5,523 bases of DNA from Pseudomonadota bacterium (lineage in GTDB: Bacteria; Myxococcota; Bradymonadia; UBA4248), in NCBI GenBank assembly GCA_017613855.1, contig JAGACY010000028.1, forward strand, positions 1 through 5,523, read 5' to 3'. Shown here piece after piece: positions 1 to 5,523 of this stretch (within the stretch, counting starts at the first letter, position 1; every line of letters starts with the position of its first letter). Under the pieces are notes generated by a model. It was not told where the DNA came from. It was given only the letters and a program-made list of their open reading frames with translations, and made no database searches. A program made the translations under genes and the position numbers.

Positions 1-2457
1 ACCGCCACCGAACGATCCACCGCTCGATGCATAACCATCGCTAAATCCATCCGGAAGATCAATGCCGTCGTCATCCGATGCCAGTTCTATCACGTTCTGC
101 GCTTCACGAATGGCATTCAATTCACTCTCTTTGGTATCAATCGCCTGGCGAATCTCTTCGATAATGCCATGCTTTTTATCATAGTTGACGCTGCGGACAT
201 AGTTCATATCCTTGCGCCCAAAGAATGCCACAAACTCGTCGCGTTCAGCTTGTTTGCGCTTGGTGATCTTATCAAGATCGGCACTGCTTTCGATGATATA
301 CGGCGTCAACAGCAAAAGCAGATTCTGTTTTTGAATGGTCGTCTCTGTCGAACGGAAAAGATAACCCAATACAGGAATATCACCCAAAAGCGGAACCTTC
401 GATACTGACTGAGATTCACTGTCCCGAACGAGGCCGCCCAACACCACCGTCTGCTGATCCGGTACCACGACGACGGTTTTAAGATTTCTTCTTCGTGTCG
501 AAGGACCGCCCAGGTCTGTTCCGCCCGGCTTGACTTCTTCAATTTCTTCATTGATATCCAGACGAACCGTACCGCCTTCATTAATCTGAGGCTTGATCGT
601 CAATGTCAATGCAACGTCAATTCGTTCAATCGATGTACCATACCCGGATAACAAGCTGCCCAAAGCAGAGGTCGTCGTATCACCACCGCTCAAATTACTG
701 AAAAGCGATGAATAATTCGATGAAGTGCTTGTCACATAAGGAATTCTTTCACCACCGCTGATTTCGGCTTCCTGGTTATCGAGGGTCAAAATCGTCGGTG
801 TCGAAAGAACATTGACGTCGGTATTGGTCTGTAATGCATTTAAAACTGCACCAAGACTGGGAATGCTGACGCCCGAAATTTCAAATGACGGACCGGCGAT
901 AGCCATCAGCAATCCCGGTGTACTACCAGAACCGATAAACATGGCTGCAGGCGAAATACTCGATAACGAGTTGAGATCGGTACGCCCCGCAACATAACCA
1001 TCACCGCTGCCTGTATCAAATACATCCCCGCCGTGCATGGCTATGCCCAAATCGCGCGTGCGTTCAAGGCTAAGTTCAAGAATAATGGCTTCGACAAAGA
1101 CCTGGCGCCTTGGACGATCCAATTCTTTGATCACATTCTTAATAGCCAGGAAATCCCTCGGACTGGCGACAACAATCAAGTCATTCGTCGATTCACTCGA
1201 TACAACACTGATATCTTCACCCTGCAAAGTCCGCTGGCTATTATTGTTGTTATTCGAATTGCCGCTACGATTGTTGCCTTTCGACGACATATCCGAAATA
1301 ATCTGGTTCAATGCCTGATAAATTTCATTGGCTTCCGAATTCTGCAGGTGAACCACATTAATTTTGCCCGAATCCGGTATTTCAACATCGAGTTTTAAGA
1401 TGAGCCGCTTCATCTTTTCGTAGCTGCGCTCATCCGCCACAATAATCAGTTTATTGGTACGTTCATCTGCAACGACCTGACTGACTCTCAATTCTGTGCT
1501 GCCATCAGCCGATTTTGTGGCATTATTGCTATTGTTGTTACGACTGTTGCTCTTTTGAATTTGAAAAACCTGCGTCAACAATTTTTCCAAATCGTTTACC
1601 GATGCATACTGAACCGGATAGACCCAAATTTTTTCACCATCACTGCTGTCGTTATCCATCTTTTTGATAAACGCCAGAATCCGGTTCACCGAATTGCCGG
1701 TATCCGTAATGATGAGTGAATTGGCAGCCGGATAATCAATGATTGTGCCGTTGGCAGTCTTCAACTGTTCAAGAACGGGTTTAATCTGGGTGACATCGAC
1801 ATAATCGAGCGTTGCAATATGGGTAACGAGCGCATCATTATTGGGGATGTGTACTTCCCCATAGGTCGCGGGGATCGGCTCTTTCACACCCGAATTGAAT
1901 TCGACGATCTTATAGAATTTGCCGCTTGGCACAACAGTCAGGCCATTCATCTGCAATGCCGATAAAAATGCCTGATATGCCTCAGCCTGAGAAACCGGAT
2001 TGGGGCTGATGATGGTTATCTTCTTCCCTGCTTTGAGCGAATCCGCAATGATAAAATTGCGACCGGTCTGAGCACTCATCAGTTTGACAACGTCACTCAG
2101 TTCTGCATCGCGGAAATCCAGCGTAATTTTGAGATTTTTGGGAGCAGTTTTAACACCAAAATCTTTCCCGAAATTCTGTTCAAAATCGAGAGATTCCCCA
2201 AAAATCACCCCACCTTCCACACCGACGCCATTATTTTTAGGCGCTTCGGGCTCTGCATCATCGCCCGCCTGAGAAGGTTCTGCTTCACTCGGAGATTTTC
2301 GACTCACAACACCAGGTTGTGAACGGCGCGCGTCAGACTCGACAACCTGACCATCCTCTGAATCCTGCGCCCATGCATCCATTGGCACCTGCATCAATCC
2401 TGCGCTCAGTACCATAGCTGCCATTATAGTGAAGTTTCTCAACGTTTTTTGCATCAT
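1..2457 (-). CDS. gspD: GspD, type II secretion system outer-membrane secretin (partial, 3' end beyond window)
   Basis: This is the outer-membrane channel of the T2SS, through which folded periplasmic proteins leave the cell. The frame is open for 819 codons to the window edge, so the stop is missing. Visible parts: a signal peptide at residues 1-30 (K4, R7, hydrophobic core, AWA before Q31); an acidic, Pro-rich linker at about 31-108; N0 at about 110-188 (begins ITLDFRDAELSDVVKLM); N1 at about 203-268; N2 at about 277-357; N3 at about 364-448; the secretin domain at about 450-722 with LSTPTILTLDNQ (551-562) and the signature VPLLGDIPVLGYLF (688-701); then a charged tail containing ERDEFVAFFG. 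N2 and N3 each carry an Asn/Ser-rich insert (about 303-315 and 392-408). The start is the first of two adjacent ATGs; an in-frame TAG lies two codons upstream. The ribosome binding site is weak (GAG). The protein is longer than the roughly 650-710 residues of enterobacterial GspD. The order of N domains plus secretin, next to gspC, argues for GspD rather than PilQ. Confidence 0.96.
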   Translation of the reverse strand, partial: MMQKTLRNFTIMAAMVLSAGLMQVPMDAWAQDSEDGQVVESDARRSQPGVVSRKSPSEAEPSQAGDDAEPEAPKNNGVGVEGGVIFGESLDFEQNFGKDFGVKTAPKNLKITLDFRDAELSDVVKLMSAQTGRNFIIADSLKAGKKITIISPNPVSQAEAYQAFLSALQMNGLTVVPSGKFYKIVEFNSGVKEPIPATYGEVHIPNNDALVTHIATLDYVDVTQIKPVLEQLKTANGTIIDYPAANSLIITDTGNSVNRILAFIKKMDNDSSDGEKIWVYPVQYASVNDLEKLLTQVFQIQKSNSRNNNSNNATKSADGSTELRVSQVVADERTNKLIIVADERSYEKMKRLILKLDVEIPDSGKINVVHLQNSEANEIYQALNQIISDMSSKGNNRSGNSNNNNNSQRTLQGEDISVVSSESTNDLIVVASPRDFLAIKNVIKELDRPRRQVFVEAIILELSLERTRDLGIAMHGGDVFDTGSGDGYVAGRTDLNSLSSISPAAMFIGSGSTPGLLMAIAGPSFEISGVSIPSLGAVLNALQTNTDVNVLSTPTILTLDNQEAEISGGERIPYVTSTSSNYSSLFSNLSGGDTTTSALGSLLSGYGTSIERIDVALTLTIKPQINEGGTVRLDINEEIEEVKPGGTDLGGPSTRRRNLKTVVVVPDQQTVVLGGLVRDSESQSVSKVPLLGDIPVLGYLFRSTETTIQKQNLLLLLTPYIIESSADLDKITKRKQAERDEFVAFFGRKDMNYVRSVNYDKKHGIIEEIRQAIDTKESELNAIREAQNVIELASDDDGIDLPDGFSDGYASSGGSFGGG

Positions 2458-2473
2458 TATCTACTCATTGTCT

Positions 2474-2497
2474 AGAGCGGCTTTTCCTATCCGCCCT
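2474..2497 (-). other. Small hairpin in the gspC-gspD gap
   Basis: On the minus strand AGGGCGG and CCGCTCT can pair as a 7-bp stem (one G-U) around a ten-base loop. It lies in the 47-nt gap, 17 nt before the gspD start. No T-run follows, so it is not a standard terminator. It might influence mRNA stability or the gspC:gspD expression ratio; chance is also possible. Confidence 0.3.
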
Positions 2498-2504
2498 GAA
2501 TGAT

Positions 2505-3551
2505 TTATTTCAACTGAAACGTCAGGGTCTTTTCCTGTCCGCTTCGATTAATCTTTAAACCAATATCCTGACCGGGTTTAAGCGCATCCAAAAGCGCCAT
2601 TGCCTGCTGAGGACCTTCTATCGCCTGTCCATTCACATCGATGATCGTATCGCCCGATTTCAAACCGAGCTGCGAATAAATCGATCCACTTTCTACACCC
2701 AAAAGTCGAAATCCACCAATATTCCCGTTTTTGTACACTGGCTGTACTTTCGGCATGGCTCCATATTGGGGATTATTCTTAAGTGCATTCGGGTTTTTAC
2801 GAATTGCTTCCACCGCATCTCGTGAAACTTCATACGTATCGTTGCCAACCTTCTTGACGAGTTCTGTATTCGAAGAAGGCTTTGCCGCTGCTGCTGCGGC
2901 CTTTTCTTTTTCTTTTTCAGCTGCTTTTTCTTTTTCAGCTGCTTTTTCTGCGACTTTTTCTAAGCTCTTTTTAGCTTCTGCCAGGTCTTCTTCTGTTGTG
3001 CGCGTATCCAAATATTCCAGTCGATTCCCCTGGGATGTTCGTTCCATGTACACGCGGTTGCGAACGATCTTGATGATCTTCGCTTCTCCCAGCAGATCCG
3101 AACCTTCCGAAAGATACTGCATGCGGGCATCTGCACCATCATCCAGCGGCATCAAAAGAGCAATGGAATACGCCGGATCACTTGCCACCTGGGTGCCCAT
3201 CAATAACACACGCAAATCCGTCAACACCGGCCGAGATCCATCCCCCACGATTTCTTCCATGACACCGGAATCATCTTCGATCGGCTCTGGTTCAGGTTCT
3301 GCCTCCCCCTCATCATCACCCGCTTTCTGATTAAACAAATTGCGGTTGTAAACCAAAACATCCGAATTATCCCGTGTCTCCGCACCAGCCTCATACTTGA
3401 CCTCTTCGGCAACCTTGATCTCGTATGGGGTAACCGTAACCACTTTACCACCCACAAAATTGCCAATTCCTCTGGCTGCACAAACGGCTATGGCGGCAAC
3501 CAGAACAACAACAGCGGCTCGAACACCTATGCGTATGACTTTAGAATCCAT
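2505..3551 (-). CDS. gspC: GspC, type II secretion inner-membrane protein with HR and PDZ domains
   Basis: The 348-residue protein links the inner-membrane assembly platform of the T2SS to the GspD secretin. Visible parts: a short basic N-terminus and one TM helix at about 10-31; a periplasmic stretch ending in the YNRNLF segment (68-73) common in GspC; an acidic Glu/Pro stretch (81-94); the HR domain at about 110-181, with LRVLLMGTQVA, then YLSEGSDLL and the strand AKIIKIVRNRVYMER; a Lys/Glu/Ala helix, probably coiled coil, at about 187-223; a strand DTYEVSRDAV (238-247); and a C-terminal PDZ domain at about 279-348 with GFRLLGVE and GLKSGDTIIDVNG. By family knowledge the HR domain binds N0 of GspD and the PDZ acts in substrate or secretin contacts. 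The start ATG has GGAG six bases upstream, inside the last codons of the preceding gene, which suggests translational coupling. The gene is followed 47 nt later by gspD. The Lys/Glu/Ala helix is encoded by a DNA repeat and makes the protein longer than the usual 270-300 residues. Confidence 0.93.
   Translation of the reverse strand: MDSKVIRIGVRAAVVVLVAAIAVCAARGIGNFVGGKVVTVTPYEIKVAEEVKYEAGAETRDNSDVLVYNRNLFNQKAGDDEGEAEPEPEPIEDDSGVMEEIVGDGSRPVLTDLRVLLMGTQVASDPAYSIALLMPLDDGADARMQYLSEGSDLLGEAKIIKIVRNRVYMERTSQGNRLEYLDTRTTEEDLAEAKKSLEKVAEKAAEKEKAAEKEKEKAAAAAAKPSSNTELVKKVGNDTYEVSRDAVEAIRKNPNALKNNPQYGAMPKVQPVYKNGNIGGFRLLGVESGSIYSQLGLKSGDTIIDVNGQAIEGPQQAMALLDALKPGQDIGLKINRSGQEKTLTFQLK
2911..2946. repeat. 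Two perfect tandem copies of an 18-bp in-frame repeat within gspC
   Basis: The unit TCTTTTTCAGCTGCTTTT occurs at 2911-2928 and again, identical, at 2929-2946, with decayed partial copies on both sides. On the coding strand it encodes a six-residue Lys/Ala/Ala/Glu/Lys/Glu unit in the charged helical linker between HR and PDZ domains of GspC. Being a multiple of three, copy-number change would alter linker length without breaking the frame. Confidence 0.85.
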
Positions 3552-3554
3552 GTA

Positions 3555-4298
3555 TTACTCCGATGCCCGTAGCTTTATCGTATGCTTCTCTCCACGGTGC
3601 TCGTACACCAATGTACTTACTCCCTGCTTACCTGCTGCCATATTGACAAACATCAGGGCCATGGGTTCCATATCAGGCAACGTCCCATTAATTGAAACTA
3701 CAACATCCCCCGAAACCATTCCCAATTTCGAAAACAAAGTGCGTTGAGGTATTTCGACCAGACGATATCCCGTTGTTTGCTCCATCTCAACACGCGGTGA
3801 AACCGACAATGCCACTGACGCTTCCTGGATATGCTTTGATTGATCCACAAGCGCATCTCGCTTTGCCACAAAGGTATCGTCTCCCTCTTTCCAAATCATA
3901 TCATCCGTAAAAATCAACAATGGCGAGTCAGGCAAACGCTCATATTTACTCGGCGCATAAACCATTGGAGAATTCGTTGCCAAAGCACCCTCCAACGATC
4001 CGCGTTCCCCCACATCCTGAGTTGGAATAGCACCATCTTTCAAAGATTCCAAAAAAATGGCTTCATCACGCTTGAGCTCCGGCACTTTATGAGATGGTTT
4101 TTCCGAAGGCTTAAATTGCTTACTCAAAATCTCGCTTGCTGGCGGCACATCTGCTTCGACGACATCCAATTCAAGCGGCTCTGACTGCCCCGTGACTTCA
4201 TCCGTGCTCACAAAAGACACCAATGCCCAGATGCTCACCAGCACCAAAATCACGGTCATTCCGCAAAATATGTAAAAACTTCGCCCTCTTGCCTGCAT
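3555..4298 (-). CDS. GspC-like single-pass membrane protein with C-terminal PDZ domain
   Basis: The 247-residue protein (from the chosen start) has a short basic N-terminus (ARGR), one TM helix at about 8-30, a periplasmic region with a Pro/Lys-rich linker (about 52-76), and a C-terminal PDZ-like domain at about 177-244 with GYRLVEIP and GMVSGDVVVSINGT. Just before the PDZ it has DDTFVAKRDAL (140-150). This aligns by eye with DTYEVSRDAV before the PDZ of the adjacent GspC, and the two PDZ domains share the GxRL and SGDxxxxxNG pattern. I infer a diverged GspC paralogue. I cannot find an HR domain between TM and PDZ, so direct binding to GspD N0 by the usual route is doubtful. The frame can be read from TTG at 4319 or ATG at 4304. 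ATG 4298 is preferred because AGGG lies six bases upstream and because the TTG falls within a palindrome. The stop is 3 nt before gspC. It could be an accessory T2SS factor; the exact role is unknown. Confidence 0.8.
   Translation of the reverse strand: MQARGRSFYIFCGMTVILVLVSIWALVSFVSTDEVTGQSEPLELDVVEADVPPASEILSKQFKPSEKPSHKVPELKRDEAIFLESLKDGAIPTQDVGERGSLEGALATNSPMVYAPSKYERLPDSPLLIFTDDMIWKEGDDTFVAKRDALVDQSKHIQEASVALSVSPRVEMEQTTGYRLVEIPQRTLFSKLGMVSGDVVVSINGTLPDMEPMALMFVNMAAGKQGVSTLVYEHRGEKHTIKLRASE
3558..3561 (-). promoter_or_regulatory. Ribosome binding site of gspC inside the upstream gene's end
   Basis: GGAG spans the last two sense codons of the gspC-like gene, directly before its TAA, and lies six bases before the gspC ATG at 3551. 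Spacing is ideal. Its placement means ribosomes finishing the upstream gene are positioned to start gspC. Confidence 0.75.
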
Positions 4299-4304
4299 TT
4301 TCAT

Positions 4305-4308
4305 CCCT
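4305..4308 (-). promoter_or_regulatory. Ribosome binding site that supports the 4298 start of the gspC-like gene
   Basis: AGGG on the minus strand lies six bases before the ATG at 4298. It directly abuts the alternative ATG at 4304, where it could not act. This favours the third candidate start over the TTG at 4319 and the ATG at 4304. Confidence 0.45.
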
Positions 4309-4314
4309 GACAAG

Positions 4315-4358
4315 GCCAAAATTGGCGGCTTTTATTACAGCCATTTCGCCGTTTTGGC
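4315..4358. repeat. Imperfect inverted repeat between the chromate transporter and T2SS genes
   Basis: GCCAAAA at 4315-4321 is mirrored by TTTTGGC at 4352-4358. Inside these arms GGCG/CGCC and GGCT/AGCC-type pairings continue, with a small internal loop and a bulge, around an AT-rich centre. About 14 pairs form in total. No T-run follows on either strand, so it is not a normal intrinsic terminator. It covers the candidate promoter, so it could be an operator for a dimeric regulator or an RNA hairpin. Confidence 0.5.
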
Positions 4359-4360
4359 AA
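4332..4360 (-). promoter_or_regulatory. Candidate sigma70-type promoter for the gspC-like/gspC/gspD unit
   Basis: Reading the minus strand, TTGCCA (4360-4355, five of six matches to the -35 consensus) is followed after exactly 17 bases by TAATAA (4337-4332, a weak -10). Transcription would start near 4325, about 27 bases before the preferred start codon of the gspC-like gene. It lies in the only sizeable gap in the right half, just after the chromate transporter stop. The -10 is poor, so this is a candidate only. Confidence 0.4.
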
Positions 4361-4376
4361 GTTATCATGCGGCACG

Positions 4377-4952
4377 CTAAAACACCAAAAATCCAACAAT
4401 CCCCATGATTGCTATCATTAATATTGGACTGGCCTTGTAAATTTTTACAGCTGCAAACGTAATCACAAAAATGAGCACACTCACGACAAAAGAAAAATGA
4501 TCTGCCTCATAAGTGCCGAAATTTTCCGCATTCATCAACAAAAGTGCAGCCGCAATCAAAAGCCCCACGACCGCCGGCCTCAGCATCCCCAATACGGACT
4601 CCACCAACGGGTGTTTGCGATTTTTCAGAAAAAATTTGCTGATCAACAACATCAAAATAAAAGAAGGCAGCACGAGTGCAAAAGTCGCAGTCACCGATCC
4701 GAGAGCCCCCCACAAGTGACCATCAAAGCCCGCATGCTGCACCGCGGTATACCCCGCATACGTCGCCGAATTGATTCCTATCGGCCCCGGCGTCATCTGG
4801 CTCACGGCAACAATATCCGTGAATTCCTGCGCACTCAGCCACGCATTCCGAATGACCAGCTCATTGTGAATGAGCGAAATCATCGCATACCCGCCGCCAA
4901 ATCCGAACAGGCCAATCTTAAAAAATGAAAAAAACAAATAAAGAAAAATCAT
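4377..4952 (-). CDS. Chromate transporter family membrane protein (short-chain CHR, second of pair)
   Basis: The 191-residue integral membrane protein of the CHR (ChrA, COG2059-type) family occupies one half-module. Diagnostic motifs: FFKIGLFGFGGGYAMISLI at 10-28; WLSAQEFTDIVAVSQMTPG at 38-56 followed by PIGIN (57-61); AGYTAV; and LPSFIL (95-100). Further hydrophobic segments run to the C-terminus. Short-chain CHR proteins usually work as pairs of two different halves. Paired members have been linked to chromate efflux, but the natural substrate in many bacteria is unproven. The start ATG overlaps the stop of the upstream gene by 4 nt (ATGA), so the two are translationally coupled. The frame stays open upstream to 5060, but that extension is Cys/His-rich, unlike the family, and lies over the partner gene, so it was rejected. 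TPGP is the canonical form of the motif here, in contrast to the partner. Confidence 0.92.
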   Translation of the reverse strand: MIFLYLFFSFFKIGLFGFGGGYAMISLIHNELVIRNAWLSAQEFTDIVAVSQMTPGPIGINSATYAGYTAVQHAGFDGHLWGALGSVTATFALVLPSFILMLLISKFFLKNRKHPLVESVLGMLRPAVVGLLIAAALLLMNAENFGTYEADHFSFVVSVLIFVITFAAVKIYKASPILMIAIMGIVGFLVF

Positions 4953-5482
4953 TGCGTGATTTTCCCATAAATAAGGCCTGCCACACCCGCAGCAATAATG
5001 ATCCAAATCGGCGATACCCCCACCAGCCAAATGAGCAGCGCACTCACAATGGGAATCCAAAACGTATAGCGCGTCAGTTTGGCCGACTTCCCCAAAGAAA
5101 ATACCGGTGCCGCAATCAATGCCACCACCGCCGGGCGAATCCCCCTAAAAATGCTTGCGACGTATGGATTGTCACTAAAACTGTGAAAAAACATTGCAAT
5201 GCACAAAATGATCAAAAAGGACGGCAGCGTACTTCCGAGCGTCGTCACCAGGCTCCCGCGAATTCCCCGCAGCTTGTAGCCGACAAAGATCGATATATTG
5301 ACCGCAAACACCCCAGGCGCCGACTGAGCAATCGCAACCAAATCGAGGAATTCTTCTTTCTCAATCCACTTTTGCTTTTCGACAACTTCGGCCTCGATGA
5401 GCGGAAGCATGGCATACCCACCCCCAATCGTAAAAAGACCTATCTTGAAAAATTTTGCAAAAGCCGTGAGATAAAAGTTCAT
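4949..5482 (-). CDS. Chromate transporter family membrane protein (short-chain CHR, first of pair)
   Basis: The 177-residue polytopic membrane protein is the other CHR half-module. Motifs: KIGLFTIGGGYAMLPLI (13-29); EAEVV; W39 with EEFLDLVAIAQ (43-53); SAPGVFAVN (54-62), where canonical members have TPGP; FVGYKLRG (66-73); and LPSFLI (86-91). Several hydrophobic helices follow to the C-terminus. The adjacent gene starts within its stop codon (ATGA overlap), which fits a heteromeric transporter made of two unlike halves. The ATG at 5482 was chosen because family proteins begin a few residues before the FFKIGLF segment. A TTG at 5497 is also in frame, and the frame is open to the window edge, so a longer N-terminus cannot be excluded. 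The ribosome binding site is poor (AAGAG directly before ATG). The substrate could be chromate, sulfate or another oxyanion; the sequence alone does not decide. Confidence 0.92.
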   Translation of the reverse strand: MNFYLTAFAKFFKIGLFTIGGGYAMLPLIEAEVVEKQKWIEKEEFLDLVAIAQSAPGVFAVNISIFVGYKLRGIRGSLVTTLGSTLPSFLIILCIAMFFHSFSDNPYVASIFRGIRPAVVALIAAPVFSLGKSAKLTRYTFWIPIVSALLIWLVGVSPIWIIIAAGVAGLIYGKITQ

Positions 5483-5523
5483 ACTCTTTTTTTTCAAAGG
5501 GGGGATAAGTCCTTCATCAACTA

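Noticed and set aside
1033..1398. 121-codon plus-strand open frame
   Set aside because: It is antisense to the N3/secretin part of gspD, with no ribosome binding site or domain that I can recognise.
1..2457. Type IV pilus secretin PilQ or type III secretin instead of GspD
   Set aside because: There are four consecutive N domains (N0-N3), no AMIN domain is visible, and gspC lies directly upstream, all of which point to a T2SS secretin.
2731..3330. 199-codon plus-strand open frame
   Set aside because: It is antisense to gspC. Its Phe/Ser/Ala-rich stretch is the complement of the Lys/Glu/Ala repeat, and it shows no recognisable domain.
4299..4319. TTG start at 4319 and ATG at 4304 for the gspC-like protein
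   Set aside because: The TTG lies in a palindrome without a ribosome binding site, and the ATG at 4304 abuts AGGG with no spacer. ATG 4298 has proper spacing. The ATG at 4304 remains possible.
4315..4358. Rho-independent terminator for the chromate transporter pair
   Set aside because: The palindrome is bulged and neither strand has a following T-run.
4497..4928. 143-codon plus-strand open frame, rich in Arg, His and Gln
   Set aside because: It is antisense to a clear chromate transporter family gene; its composition is typical of the complement of a hydrophobic protein gene.
4953..5060. N-terminal extension of the second CHR protein from an upstream start
   Set aside because: The extension is Cys/His-rich and unlike the family, and it overlaps the conserved end of the partner gene. 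The ATGA overlap start gives the normal N-terminus.
1..5523. CRISPR array, tRNA or rRNA gene, insertion sequence
   Set aside because: No regularly spaced repeats, tRNA-like cloverleaf, rRNA signature or transposase motif was seen; nearly all bases lie in the five coding regions.

Overview
The window is a compact stretch from a Gram-negative bacterium. Every gene I can support lies on the minus strand, so transcription runs from high to low coordinates. In that order it holds a pair of short chromate-transporter-family genes (5482-4377), a single-TM PDZ protein that looks like a second, reduced GspC (4298-3555), a full GspC (3551-2505), and a GspD secretin that is cut by the left edge (2457-1). 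A periplasmic or outer-membrane type II secretion system (T2SS) means a double-membrane cell. The GspC layout (TM, HR domain, charged coiled linker, conserved strand before a C-terminal PDZ) and the GspD tail with an 'ERDEFVAFFG' segment after the secretin domain resemble deltaproteobacterial/Myxococcota-type T2SS as I recall them. That taxonomic suggestion is tentative. Base composition is moderate, with no obvious GC extreme.

Region by region: (i) 5523-5483 is the leader of the first transporter gene; its frame stays open to the window edge. (ii) 5482-4377 holds two CHR half-size membrane proteins joined by a 4-nt ATGA overlap, a typical paired short-chain CHR arrangement. (iii) 4376-4299 is the only real intergenic region of the right half. 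It carries a plausible sigma70-type promoter (TTGCCA, 17 bp, TAATAA) sitting inside an imperfect palindrome, and probably starts the T2SS transcription unit. (iv) 4298-2505 holds the gspC-like gene and gspC, 3 nt apart, with the gspC ribosome binding site embedded in the end of the upstream gene. (v) 2504-2458 is a 47-nt gap with a small hairpin. (vi) 2457-1 is gspD, 819 codons visible without a stop.

Functionally, GspC is the inner-membrane protein that reaches across the periplasm and contacts the N0 domain of the GspD outer-membrane channel. The extra PDZ protein keeps the TM anchor, the strand before the PDZ and the PDZ, but has no recognisable HR (GspD-binding) domain. It may therefore be a duplicated and specialised accessory component of the same machine. 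Later gsp genes would be expected beyond position 1. The chromate transporter pair is probably an unrelated neighbour. The most interesting points are the tandem GspC/GspC-like pair, the twin Asn-rich loops in N2 and N3 of GspD with its long extra N-terminal linker and Gly/Asp-rich C-terminal tail, and the promoter/palindrome before the T2SS genes.
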